Shown here: piece after piece, positions 8,683 to 16,942 of the stretch
Position numbering within the stretch: the stretch's first letter is position 1
Layout: each line of letters opens with the position of its first letter
Assembly: GCA_950073835.1 (NCBI GenBank)
Contig: CATMRP010000025.1
Coordinates: 1-38,744 of the forward strand
DNA length: 38,744 nucleotides
Source of the DNA: an uncultured Alteromonadaceae bacterium
Lineage (GTDB): Bacteria; Pseudomonadota; Gammaproteobacteria; Enterobacterales; Alteromonadaceae
Direction of reading: 5' to 3'
Translations under genes and position numbers: made by a program
Notes under the pieces: generated by a model
Seen by the model: the letters and a program-made list of their open reading frames with translations, nothing else
The model's database searches: none
What the model was told of the DNA's origin: nothing

Positions 8683-9815
8683 ATTACTGGCAGTTTCGAC
8701 GCCAGCTCTACCAGCACGCCCTGAAGCAGTGGCTGGAAAGTCTGACCCAGGTAAGTACGGGGATTGTCGCACTGTTTCCTATGGCGCTGTATGCCTTGTT
8801 ACTTTTACCTTTACTTGCTTTGGGCGTGCTGGCGGATAAAGACTCCCAGGGAGAGAGTTTCTTTTATACCTTGTGGGGGTATCTGTTACTGGCTTATTGC
8901 TGGATCGCTATGCAGAAAGAGGCTCTGCAAGCGGCAGATTATGCCCTGTATGACCGTTCGCTACCTGTGCCAGTATGGCAGCGAGGTGCTACTGAGCTGG
9001 GATTACTGCTTTATGCCGCTAACGTATTTGTTATCGGACCCGCCGCAGTACTGTTGGCCATGGTCTATGGTCATTTTACCGAGTTAGTCAGTGGCGAGCT
9101 ACGGGTGTCGGTAACGCAGCTTTATCCGGTGTGTGGCTTACTGGTGCTAACGCTTTACTATTGCCAGAGTGCCAAGGGAAAGGTAAAACCCTGGCTGAGC
9201 CTCGGCTTGGTGCCATTGATTGCTATGCCCTGGGCAGCCTGGCTGCATGCTCCCTGGCTTTGTTTGCTGGGCCTGGCGATGGCCATATTGGTTGAACGCA
9301 CGGTCCGCTTACCGGCACCATCCTTTGCTGGATTGCCGCAAGGGTTCTGGCGCCTGTTTTTACAGCAGGACATTATCCATACCAAACCCACTTTACTTCG
9401 AGCCGTGGTGGTGTTGCTTGTTCTGGTAATCGGCGCCACTTTTGTAAGGCAAATAGATATTAGCGCGAAAGCGCCAGCCAGTTTATTACTGGCCTTTGTA
9501 CTGGGAGTGGTTGCAGCGACAAAACTATTGGAACTGCAGTCTGTGCGGCGCCATTATCACTATTATCTGCATTCACTACCAATCAGCCCTCGTGATTGCA
9601 CTGTTCAGGCACTCGGTTACTGTCTGGTATATTGTTTGCCCGGCCTGTTATTGATAGTTAAATTTGGCCTCTTATCTCTGAGTCAATGGGGGTTCTTCCT
9701 GTTAACCTATGCCGCTACGCAGGCAGGTATCCTGCTACGTCCGGGCTACTATCTGATATTCCCGTTAGTGGCTGCGCTGATGTATCTTGGGAGTGTTTAC
9801 CTGGTTAACCGGTAA
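8679..9815 (+). CDS. Polytopic membrane protein, presumed permease partner of the preceding ATPase
   Basis: A 378-residue protein starting at a GTG that overlaps the upstream stop (GTGA). It is very hydrophobic, with about eight to ten TM segments (for example IVALFPMALYALLLLPLLALG, GLVPLIAMPWAAWL, AVVVLLVLVIGATF, ALGYCLVYCLPGLLLIV, YYLIFPLVAALMYLGSVYL). I do not recognise a named family. The size, tight coupling to the ATPase and TM pattern fit an ABC-2-like permease. It ends 13 bp before the convergent halogenase-like gene, with no clear terminator between them. Confidence 0.75.
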   Translation: MNYWQFRRQLYQHALKQWLESLTQVSTGIVALFPMALYALLLLPLLALGVLADKDSQGESFFYTLWGYLLLAYCWIAMQKEALQAADYALYDRSLPVPVWQRGATELGLLLYAANVFVIGPAAVLLAMVYGHFTELVSGELRVSVTQLYPVCGLLVLTLYYCQSAKGKVKPWLSLGLVPLIAMPWAAWLHAPWLCLLGLAMAILVERTVRLPAPSFAGLPQGFWRLFLQQDIIHTKPTLLRAVVVLLVLVIGATFVRQIDISAKAPASLLLAFVLGVVAATKLLELQSVRRHYHYYLHSLPISPRDCTVQALGYCLVYCLPGLLLIVKFGLLSLSQWGFFLLTYAATQAGILLRPGYYLIFPLVAALMYLGSVYLVNR

Positions 9816-9828
9816 AGCACCTTTTTCA

Positions 9829-11556
9829 TTATTGCTCGGTATTTAAGTGAATAATTTCACCTTCCTGTGGCGTGGAAAGCTTTAGTTTAGGTTTGCGTTG
9901 GTCAAATTTACCGGTTACCCAACCTTCCACGACCATCACTTCCAATGCCTGCAGAGTATGGTGTAAACCCAGTTGAGGGTTAGCAACGGTTTTACTCCGG
10001 CTAAAATACTGCAGTACTTTATTGACGAAGTCAGCGATGTTCGGCGTGGTTTTTAGTATCTCGATGGCCAGTGCATAAACACCATCTACAATTAATAAAT
10101 GGTTTTTGCGCTTATAGCAGCGGACCTTTTTGATACGGCCGTCAGCAAAGGTTGGTACAAAATCCTGCTCGGTATCCTTTACGTTTAATTTAAAACGATT
10201 GAATTTAGATACCTCCCAGCTAACTTCGCCTGCCGTAAACATTTGTGTGACCTGTTTAACGCCGGCTAAGTCCAGTCCACCAATACCGGCCTGGCCCTGT
10301 ACGTCATTGGTAAAACCACCGGTGCCTAACCACTGAAAGGCTTTTTGCGGCGAGAGGTTGAGTCCTGCATCCCGGGCAATTTGAGACGTGTATTCCTGTA
10401 GATCGGCAAACTGACCATTGGCGGAATACCAGAAATCGGCAAAGCGGATATGCTGATTAATGCGCTTTTGCTGAGTTTCCTGGTAACTTTTTTTGAGCCA
10501 GTCAGGATCATGCTCGCCGCGGTCGAGTTCAAGGATCGTATAGGCAAGTTCGCGGGCACTGGAATGGGCCAGAGTCATGCCTGCTGCCAGAATAGGATCG
10601 GCGAAACCGGCAGACTCACCGGCTAAAAACCAATTGTCGCCAACCATTCGCTGGGCTAAAAACGACCAGTCTTTGGTAACCTTCAAATCGCCCGCTCTGG
10701 TGGCATTTTGGGTCAGCGCTGCAATTCGTGGTTCCTGTCTGATCGCGTTTAAATAGAGTTGTTCCGGTGATTCTTTCTGTGCTTTGCGGTAACTGGCCGG
10801 GCAGATAAAGCCTATGCTGGTTTTGGTGGGCGAGAGCGGAATAAACCATAACCACCCGGTACCAATACTCATTACCTGCACCCTGGTGCCTCCCACACCA
10901 ATTTCCACCGCCCACTCGGCGTTTTCCCAGTAGTCGTAAATGGCGATGTTTTGCAGCGAGGTAGGGCTCGAAACCGGCACATCCATCGCTTTGCGAAGAA
11001 TCCCATTGCTGCCGGATGCATCGACAAAATACCGCGCATGGAAAATATCGCCATCACTGGTTTCCACGCAACTGACAACATCGTCGCTGGATTCGATCCT
11101 GGCTACCCGGGTTTGTTGCTTAACCACACAACCCATCGTTTCAGCATGATCGAGGAGTATTTCATCATAGACAGCTCTTTCTACCTGAAACGCGGTTTGT
11201 AGCCTTTGCCCCTGGTATTTGGCCGGACGCGGTTCATCTTCAAACTGACGGACGGGTAAAAACTCGAAATCCCAGAGTTTTGGTGATGAACCCCAGCGAT
11301 ACGTAGCGCCAATTTTTATCGGAAAGTTGGCGGCCTCGACTTTATCCCAGCACCCCATTTCATCGAGAATTTTGCTAATCGGCGGTAACTGGCTCTCACC
11401 CACATGCTCGCGGGGAAACTGTTCTTTTTCCAGAATCAACACGTTTAGGGCAGGGTTATACTTACGCAATAGCGTGCCAAGGGTAGAGCCGGCCGGTCCA
11501 CCGCCTATCACAATAACATCAAAGTGCTGGTTGCCGGGTGCCGATGAGATCTTCAT
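9829..11556 (-). CDS. Flavin-dependent halogenase-like FAD oxidoreductase
   Basis: About 575 residues. The N-terminal dinucleotide-binding motif is VIVIGGGPAGS (GxGxxG at 18-23), followed by HVGESQLPPISKILDEMG, the conserved lysine region FPIKIGATYRWG (K81) and the halogenase fingerprint WxWxIP as WLWFIP (235-240). The FAD-binding GESAGFADPILAAGMTLA segment follows, then a long C-terminal region. The WxWxIP motif and the lysine that carries or orients HOCl in known flavin-dependent halogenases distinguish it from ordinary monooxygenases. HVGESQLP with FPxKxGAxYxWG resembles the phenol/pyrrole halogenase branch rather than tryptophan halogenases. The substrate is unknown, and no biosynthetic cluster or flavin reductase is visible. 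ATG 11556 is preferred; an in-frame TTG at 11574 exists. It lies 48 bp beyond a strong terminator, so its promoter must be very short or it depends on read-through. Confidence 0.85.
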   Translation of the reverse strand: MKISSAPGNQHFDVIVIGGGPAGSTLGTLLRKYNPALNVLILEKEQFPREHVGESQLPPISKILDEMGCWDKVEAANFPIKIGATYRWGSSPKLWDFEFLPVRQFEDEPRPAKYQGQRLQTAFQVERAVYDEILLDHAETMGCVVKQQTRVARIESSDDVVSCVETSDGDIFHARYFVDASGSNGILRKAMDVPVSSPTSLQNIAIYDYWENAEWAVEIGVGGTRVQVMSIGTGWLWFIPLSPTKTSIGFICPASYRKAQKESPEQLYLNAIRQEPRIAALTQNATRAGDLKVTKDWSFLAQRMVGDNWFLAGESAGFADPILAAGMTLAHSSARELAYTILELDRGEHDPDWLKKSYQETQQKRINQHIRFADFWYSANGQFADLQEYTSQIARDAGLNLSPQKAFQWLGTGGFTNDVQGQAGIGGLDLAGVKQVTQMFTAGEVSWEVSKFNRFKLNVKDTEQDFVPTFADGRIKKVRCYKRKNHLLIVDGVYALAIEILKTTPNIADFVNKVLQYFSRSKTVANPQLGLHHTLQALEVMVVEGWVTGKFDQRKPKLKLSTPQEGEIIHLNTEQ

Positions 11557-11603
11557 AAATGGGGCATCTTTCAATGGAGTAGATCACAGGATAAACTGCA
11601 ACG

Positions 11604-11631
11604 AAAAAAAAGGCCACGAACAGGTGGCCTT
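11604..11631 (-). terminator. Intrinsic terminator of the P-domain protein gene
   Basis: On the minus strand an 8-bp stem AAGGCCAC/GTGGCCTT (11610-11617 and 11624-11631) with a 6-nt loop is followed by seven to eight T residues (plus-strand A run 11603-11610). It begins 17 bp after the stop of the upstream secreted-protein gene. Confidence 0.88.
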
Positions 11632-11648
11632 ATCAGATAGTCAAAAAA

Positions 11649-12317
11649 TCAGTCTTTTCTTTTTCTACGGCTCAGGCCAATGCCCGCCAGGCCAAGGCCA
11701 AGTAATGATGCGGTGAGTGGCGCTGAAGCATCGACTGTATCGTCAGGGATGCCATTGTCAGCGGTGTAATCAATACTTAATGACCAGTAATCCAGAGAGC
11801 CCACGTCGGCTTCTGCGGAATCGCCTATATAAAGGGTCCAGGTGCCGGTCATTGATTGGCCGGTAAAAGTCGACAGGAAATCATTTGGTATGTAAGTTCC
11901 GCCGCCACTGCCTGCATTTTCTGCCGCGGTCAGCGCCGTATCATCGAAAATAACCGGTGAATAGTTAAAGTCTAAACTTGTGCCACAACAACCAGAACCA
12001 TCGTCAGCAGGCTCAGACATGCCAGGTCGCGACATCAGGGTAATCACATCGCCTTGTGCAGACTCAAGCTTCATGACCAGATCGCCTATCCATGTGTGTT
12101 CCATAGACACTTCCACAGTCAGGCTGTTGATATCACCAGCGTCTGCGACATCGATAGTGCTGGCTGTCATAGAGGCCAGTGAGCCATCGTATCCATCATC
12201 TGTAATGGCTAATCCCAAACCTGGGCCAGCTGTGTATTCAATGAGGGCGGCTGATGCGGACATGGTGGACATTAATGCTGTAAAACCAACAGCGGCGGTA
12301 AACTTGTTGAGTCTCAT
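11649..12317 (-). CDS. Secreted P-domain (proprotein convertase P) protein with PEP-CTERM-like tail
   Basis: A 222-residue protein. The signal peptide is 1-23 (ends STMSASA-A). It has a jelly-roll P/Homo-B type domain (about 55-190) with the typical LTVEVSMEHTWIGDLVMKLESAQGD, DFLSTFTGQSMTGTWTLYIGDSAEADVGSLDYWSL elements. A C-terminal tripartite tail follows: DASAPLTASLLGLGLAGIGLS then RRKRKD. This looks like an exosortase-type sorting signal in which the PEP core is replaced by SAPL. The P domain normally accompanies subtilases, but here it stands alone. A CC pair (GSGCCGTS) may form a metal- or disulfide-related site. AAGGATGT precedes the ATG at 12317, and a strong terminator follows. No exosortase is in the window. 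Confidence 0.82.
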   Translation of the reverse strand: MRLNKFTAAVGFTALMSTMSASAALIEYTAGPGLGLAITDDGYDGSLASMTASTIDVADAGDINSLTVEVSMEHTWIGDLVMKLESAQGDVITLMSRPGMSEPADDGSGCCGTSLDFNYSPVIFDDTALTAAENAGSGGGTYIPNDFLSTFTGQSMTGTWTLYIGDSAEADVGSLDYWSLSIDYTADNGIPDDTVDASAPLTASLLGLGLAGIGLSRRKRKD

Positions 12318-12353
12318 TTTTACATCCTTACTACTAAAATGAAGATTACGGCG

Positions 12354-12371
12354 TTGTAATATTTTTGTAAT
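12354..12371 (-). promoter_or_regulatory. 11-bp-spaced direct repeat upstream of the P-domain gene
   Basis: TTGTAAT occurs at 12354-12360 and again at 12365-12371 (ATTACAA twice on the gene's strand), one helical turn apart, 37-54 bp upstream of the start. This spacing is typical of tandem binding by OmpR/PhoB-class regulators. The rest of 12318-12595 is AT-rich with no gene seen. Confidence 0.35.
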
Positions 12372-12595
12372 GTATTATTACTTTAGCAATATGAAGGCCG
12401 TTTTTTATTTTTATAAATAATTCAATATATTAGCGTGAGGCGTTGTGGAGAGATTAAACTCTGGTGTAAAAAAAACCGACGCTTTTTTATGCTATCTTGC
12501 TGATCGGGCTGGTGCTTAAAACACTGTAGGTAATCGCTCAAAGCCAGCTTCGCAAGAGACAGTGTGTAATAAATAAACTTCTCTGCAGGTTAACA

Positions 12596-13489
12596 TTAAC
12601 TCTCTGTCGCCGCGAATGCTTTATCGATACTGTCGAATTCAAATTCAAAGCCTGCATCGAGTAGCTTTTGCGGAATAACCCGTTGCCCGGTGAGTAGCAT
12701 ATCTGCTGCTTCACCCATTATTACTTTTAAAGCAAACCCTGGCAAAGGCATAAACGCCGGACGGTTCAGAGCGTTGGCAAAAGCGCTGACAAATGCCTTG
12801 TTGGTGACTGGCTGGGGCGCGGTTAAATTAAACGGACCGCTGCACCGGGAATGAGTCATTAAAAAACAAATGCCCGCCACCATGTCGTCGAGGTGGATCC
12901 ACGACATATATTGCTCACCGCTGCCAATCGGTCCGCCAAGGCCAAGCTTAAAAGGCAGCCGCATCTTTTCCAGCGCGCCGCCCTCTGCAGCGAGTACCAC
13001 ACCGGTGCGCAGCAGGCATACCCGGCAATGCTGTTTAACTGTTTCAGCTATCTGCTCCCAGCGCTGGCAGACTTCATGGGTAAATTCCGGATGAGGTTTT
13101 GTATTGTTTTCGGTTACTGGTTTATCGCCCTGCCGTCCATAATAGCCAATTGCCGAGCCTGAAATAAACGTATGCGGTGGGGTAGCCGATGCATTGATTT
13201 TGGTGACCAGCGCGGTAGTAAGTTGCCAACGGCTTTGGCAAATCTGATGCTTTTGCTGACTGGTCCAGCGCTTATCAGCAATGGGCTCACCAACAAGGTT
13301 AATAATTACATCAAAGTCATCAAAGTTTGTTATAGCATCCAGGTTCTCTGTAACTGATACCGCAGCAGGCAGCGTAGCACGCGCTTTTGATTCTGAGCGG
13401 CTAAGTACCGTAATGTGATGCTCAGGAGCCAGTCTGGTTATCAGGCGCTGGCCGATTAGTCCTGTGCCGCCGGTAATAAAAATTTGCAT
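12596..13489 (-). CDS. yfcH: NAD-binding SDR-type epimerase family protein YfcH (TIGR01777/DUF1731)
   Basis: A 297-residue protein with a Rossmann motif at the extreme N-terminus (FITGGTGLIGQRL), VIINLVGEPIADKRWT, SGSAIGYYG carrying the catalytic-type Tyr, RTGVVLAAEGGALEKM, WIHLDDMVAGI and the C-terminal DUF1731 region (LPGFALKVIMGEAADMLLTGQRVIPQKLL). This is the standard YfcH/SulA-associated epimerase architecture and length. The substrate of the family is not established. GGAG lies 6-7 nt before the ATG. It is divergent from the AI-2E-type permease gene about 100 bp away and appears monocistronic. Confidence 0.93.
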   Translation of the reverse strand: MQIFITGGTGLIGQRLITRLAPEHHITVLSRSESKARATLPAAVSVTENLDAITNFDDFDVIINLVGEPIADKRWTSQQKHQICQSRWQLTTALVTKINASATPPHTFISGSAIGYYGRQGDKPVTENNTKPHPEFTHEVCQRWEQIAETVKQHCRVCLLRTGVVLAAEGGALEKMRLPFKLGLGGPIGSGEQYMSWIHLDDMVAGICFLMTHSRCSGPFNLTAPQPVTNKAFVSAFANALNRPAFMPLPGFALKVIMGEAADMLLTGQRVIPQKLLDAGFEFEFDSIDKAFAATES

Positions 13490-13591
13490 ACACGCTCCGT
13501 TACACTAATTACACCTGGCCTCTGCGCTCAGGGCTACCTAATTCGGGTTAAATCTGGTAGCGTGACATTTTGCCAGCGAAACCAGTATTTT

Positions 13592-14665
13592 ATGTCAACT
13601 CTGTCACCAACCGCTAAAGCCTTGTTGATTTTTGCCAGCCTGATAGTCATTCTGGCCGGGATCAAAGCCGCCAGTACCATTATGGTGCCGTTCTTTTTGT
13701 CCGGCTTTATCGCTATTGCCTGTGGCCCTTTGATTCTGTGGATGTCGAAATACCGCATCCCGCGTTGGCTGTCTATTACTCTGGTTATACTGTTAATTGT
13801 GGTATTTGGTTTTATGCTGGCGGGGTTAGTGGGGCAATCACTGGCAGAATTCCGCGAAAATATGCCCCAGTACCGTGAGAAGCTCTCCGGCGAATTCACC
13901 TGGGTGGTCAATCAGCTCGCTCGCTTTAATATCCACGTGGACAAAGATTTGATTGTGTCATATCTCGATCCCGGGATGGCCATGTCGATGGTGACCAACT
14001 TTTTAAGCGGCATGGGCGGCGTGCTGTCTAATTTGTTTTTAATTTTGTTAACCGTAATTTTCATGCTGTTTGAGGCTGAGGGCATCCCAAGACGCTTGCA
14101 CATAGCGCTTTCCGATCCGCAAATGAAAATGCACCATATCGACCGTTTTATTCAGTCGGTTAACAGCTATCTGGCAATTAAAACCGTGGTGAGCCTGGTT
14201 ACGGGTCTTCTTGCCGGTACCTGGTTGTATATTCTGGGCGTTGATCATTTCCTGCTCTGGGGTGTACTGGCTTTCCTGTTTAACTATATTCCCAATATCG
14301 GTTCTATTATTGCTGCAGTGCCTGCAGTATTAATGGCGCTGGTGCAGTACGGCGGCGGAGAAGCCGGGCTGGTGGCGCTAGGTTTCGTTGTCATTAACAC
14401 CGTAATGGGCAATGTGGTGGAACCGCGTTTTATGGGCCGTGGCTTAGGGCTTTCAACATTGGTGGTGTTTCTGTCGTTAATTTTCTGGGGCTGGTTGCTG
14501 GGCAGTGTAGGCATGCTGCTTTCTGTGCCGCTCACCATGATTGTAAAGATTGCTCTGGAGTCACGGGAAGAAAGTCGCTGGCTGGCTATTTTACTCTCCA
14601 GCGACGGCGAAGCAGTCCTCGACGAGGCAAATGGTCAATCTGCTAGCGAGGGGCCGGCAAAGTAA
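13592..14665 (+). CDS. AI-2E/PerM-family transporter (UPF0118)
   Basis: A 357-residue inner-membrane protein with about eight TM segments: LLIFASLIVILAGI, IMVPFFLSGFIAIACGPLIL, WLSITLVILLIVVFGFMLAGLVG, NLFLILLTVIFMLFEAEGI, TVVSLVTGLLAGTWLYILG, LLWGVLAFLFNYIPNIGSIIAAVPAVLMAL, and a C-terminal pair ending LLSVPLTMIVKIALES. FNYIPNIGSII and NVVEPRFMGRGLGLS are family signatures. Members have been linked to AI-2 export, Na+/H+ exchange or other transport, so the substrate is open. The open frame extends upstream to a TTG at 13484 overlapping yfcH, but ATG 13592 gives the normal family N-terminus. The 3' end overlaps the convergent histidine kinase gene by 23 bp. Confidence 0.9.
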   Translation: MSTLSPTAKALLIFASLIVILAGIKAASTIMVPFFLSGFIAIACGPLILWMSKYRIPRWLSITLVILLIVVFGFMLAGLVGQSLAEFRENMPQYREKLSGEFTWVVNQLARFNIHVDKDLIVSYLDPGMAMSMVTNFLSGMGGVLSNLFLILLTVIFMLFEAEGIPRRLHIALSDPQMKMHHIDRFIQSVNSYLAIKTVVSLVTGLLAGTWLYILGVDHFLLWGVLAFLFNYIPNIGSIIAAVPAVLMALVQYGGGEAGLVALGFVVINTVMGNVVEPRFMGRGLGLSTLVVFLSLIFWGWLLGSVGMLLSVPLTMIVKIALESREESRWLAILLSSDGEAVLDEANGQSASEGPAK

Positions 14666-15968
14666 TCTTAATGCTGGCACCGCCGAGCGTAGCACGGTTA
14701 ATAGTCAGCTTGCCTTCATAGGCGGTTAGTAAGTCGGTCACTACGGCCATCCCAATGCCCTGGCCATCGGTGTAAGCATCGAGTCGTTGCCCGCGGTTAA
14801 GCAGTCGGTCTACTTGCTCTGCAGGGATCCCCGGGCCGTCATCATCGATGTGGAGTTCTGTCTGGCGGGATAGTTGCCTTACAGACACCACCACCTCGCT
14901 GCGAGCTGCTTTACAGGCGTTATCCATCAGGTTACCAAGAATTTCCATCAAGTCGGTTTTATCACCAAAAAACAGTCCGTCATCGCCACTGGCGCTGAGC
15001 TTTAAGTGTTTGTCTCGATAGACCTTGTTCAGTGCGGCGATTAACTGCTGTATCACCGGCATAACCGGCTCGCCCTGGCTCCAGGCAGAAGCTCCGGCAG
15101 ACGCTCGTTTTAGCTGGCGCTTAATTAATGTGTCAATTTGCTGCAGCGGTTCTCTGGCAGAGTCGGGCAGGGCCGCTGTACCAAGTGCTACCGCCAGGGG
15201 CGTTTTCAGGCTGTGGGCCAAATCGCCCAGACTGTTCTTATAACGCTCCCGTTGTTCAGCTTCGCCGGCCAGTAACTGGTTAATACTCTGCTTGAGCGGG
15301 GTGAACTCCGGTGGGTAATCTTCGGTTAGTCGGGTCTGATTGCCGCCACTGGCCTGTTGTATTTCACCAATGAGTAAGCGTACCGGCTTGAGCAAGGTGT
15401 TCATGCCAATGATTAGTACCACAAGCAGGCCAGCGCCCAGCGCGCCAAGGTATTGCCAGACCGAACGCAGAAAGGCATCACGTTCGTGCAGAAAATCGCG
15501 CCGGTCGTTAAACACGTAAAAACTGACCGGGATGTACTGGTCGCCATTATCGAACTCGGCGGTAAAGGCATAGGCGAAATACTCACTGCCTGAGTCGTCC
15601 AGGGGATACTGAGGAATAAAAACCTCGTCGCCGATAGCCGGTGTGGCCATCAGCGAGTCAAAAACGGTATAAACGCTGGAAGCGGATTGCCATACCAGTT
15701 GGTTATTAACGCTAATAGCACCCACATAACCGGAGTCGGGCAGATTCAATTGCTCATCGTAGAGCATTTGTGGCATCTGGCTCTCACCGTCCTCAAACTC
15801 AAACACCGATATCATTGCCAGATTCATCAGCTTCAGTTCGTTATATTTAGCCTGCAATAAACTGGAGGTATATGCTTTTGAGAGCGTTAAAACGGTAACG
15901 GGTATAAAAATGCCCAGGGCGAGTATGGCTATGAGCAAACTGCGCAGCCGCAGCGACAGATTAGGCAT
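14643..15968 (-). CDS. PhoQ-like sensor histidine kinase
   Basis: A 441-residue kinase with TM1 (about 10-30), a periplasmic sensor domain (about 35-170), TM2 (about 172-191), a HAMP-like linker, the H-box LGDLAHSLKTPLAV (phospho-His H252), the N-box EILGNLMDNACKA, DDDGPGIP (D/G1) and GQGIGMAV (G2). HSLKTPL is the form found in PhoQ-type kinases. The periplasmic domain has acidic patches (EFEDGE, LDDSGSE) that could bind divalent cations or cationic peptides, as in PhoQ; this is an inference. The start lies 3 bp after the response regulator stop. Convergent overlap with the AI-2E-type gene is 23 bp. Confidence 0.92.
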   Translation of the reverse strand: MPNLSLRLRSLLIAILALGIFIPVTVLTLSKAYTSSLLQAKYNELKLMNLAMISVFEFEDGESQMPQMLYDEQLNLPDSGYVGAISVNNQLVWQSASSVYTVFDSLMATPAIGDEVFIPQYPLDDSGSEYFAYAFTAEFDNGDQYIPVSFYVFNDRRDFLHERDAFLRSVWQYLGALGAGLLVVLIIGMNTLLKPVRLLIGEIQQASGGNQTRLTEDYPPEFTPLKQSINQLLAGEAEQRERYKNSLGDLAHSLKTPLAVALGTAALPDSAREPLQQIDTLIKRQLKRASAGASAWSQGEPVMPVIQQLIAALNKVYRDKHLKLSASGDDGLFFGDKTDLMEILGNLMDNACKAARSEVVVSVRQLSRQTELHIDDDGPGIPAEQVDRLLNRGQRLDAYTDGQGIGMAVVTDLLTAYEGKLTINRATLGGASIKITLPAPR

Positions 15969-15971
15969 CGA

Positions 15972-16667
15972 TTAGCTGCCGCTGGCATCCTGGGCAAGTT
16001 CGCGGCTGATTCGGTAGCCTCTGCCTCTGAGCGTTTCGATAGGCTTCAGTGTGCCTTCGGGGTCGAGTTTGCGTCGTAAGCGACCGACAAACACTTCTAT
16101 CACATTACTGTCGAGATCAAAGTCCTGATCGTAAATATGCTCGGTGAGTTCGGTTTTAGAAATCACTTTCTGAGGATGGAGCATAAGGTACTCCATTACT
16201 TTGTATTCATAGGCAGTAAGATCCAGAGCACGGGCGTTCACCCGGATCTCTTTGGCCTGCATATCCAGTACCACCGGACCAAATTCAATGGTCGAGCTGG
16301 CCTGGCCGGAAGCTCTGCGGATAAGCGCTTTGACCCGGGCGAGCAATTCTTCATTATGGAAGGGCTTGGTCAGGTAATCGTCGGCACCGGCATCCAGGCC
16401 TTCTACCTTTTCCTGCCAGCGGTCGCGGGCGGTAAGGATCAGCACCGGGGTGCTGACATCGCTGCCCCGAGCCTGACGAATAACGTCGAATCCGTCGAGT
16501 TTAGGCAGGCCAATATCAATAACGGCCAGGTCGTAATTGACTTCTTTTAGCTGGAATAGCGCTTTTTCACCATCGTCGGCCAAATCAACGCTAAACCCTT
16601 GTTGCTGGAACAAACTATCTAACTGCATCAGCAGACGGCTATCGTCTTCTGCGACTAATATTCGCAC
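15972..16667 (-). CDS. PhoP-like OmpR-family response regulator
   Basis: A 231-residue regulator. The receiver domain (1-115) has acidic pocket EDD (7-9), phospho-acceptor D51 (AVIDIGLPKLDG), T79 (LILTARD) and K101 (YLTKPF). The winged-helix DNA-binding domain (about 130-223) has LTAYEYKVMEYLMLHP, SNVIEVFVGRLRRKLD and IETLRGRGYRI. The sequence is of PhoP type. The start is GTG, sharing a base with the upstream stop (TAGTG), with AAGGA 9 nt before it, so it is coupled to the PepSY-like gene and followed 3 bp later by its kinase. Confidence 0.93.
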   Translation of the reverse strand: MRILVAEDDSRLLMQLDSLFQQQGFSVDLADDGEKALFQLKEVNYDLAVIDIGLPKLDGFDVIRQARGSDVSTPVLILTARDRWQEKVEGLDAGADDYLTKPFHNEELLARVKALIRRASGQASSTIEFGPVVLDMQAKEIRVNARALDLTAYEYKVMEYLMLHPQKVISKTELTEHIYDQDFDLDSNVIEVFVGRLRRKLDPEGTLKPIETLRGRGYRISRELAQDASGS

Positions 16668-16942
16668 TAATTATCATCCTTGCGCTTGCTGGGTTTAACC
16701 TTACCAGAGCGTTTATCTACATCAAGAGACACCACCCGGCCCGACTTTTTAAGCATTTTCACCCGGTAGGAGCTTTTTTGAGGATCGACTTTTAACACCC
16801 GCCCCTCAACATGACGTTTGGCCTGTTGTGCCGCCTGAGTTGAATTTTTAACGGGTTTTTGCTTGTCTTGCTGGGCCATTGCGCCAGGAGCACAGAGGAT
16901 CAGCATCACAAGCAATACACCGGTAACAACGCTTTTGAACAT
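16667..16942 (-). CDS. Small periplasmic PepSY-like protein upstream of the PhoP/PhoQ-like pair
   Basis: A 91-residue exported protein: signal peptide 1-22 (MFKSVVTGVLLVMLILCAPGAMA), a basic linker, then HVEGRVLKVDPQKSSYRVKMLKKSGRVVSLDVDKRSGKV, which fits the second half of a PepSY domain. ATG 16942 is chosen because GGAG lies 4 nt upstream and the signal peptide then begins at residue 1; longer in-frame starts add a non-coding-like leader. PepSY proteins often accompany two-component systems and may modulate the sensor. The stop overlaps the regulator start (TAGTG), making a three-gene operon. Confidence 0.82.
   Translation of the reverse strand: MFKSVVTGVLLVMLILCAPGAMAQQDKQKPVKNSTQAAQQAKRHVEGRVLKVDPQKSSYRVKMLKKSGRVVSLDVDKRSGKVKPSKRKDDN

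Noticed and set aside
13484-13591. Longer N-terminus for the AI-2E-type permease (TTG 13484)
   Set aside because: Would overlap yfcH and adds a non-family-like extension; ATG 13592 gives the usual first TM helix.
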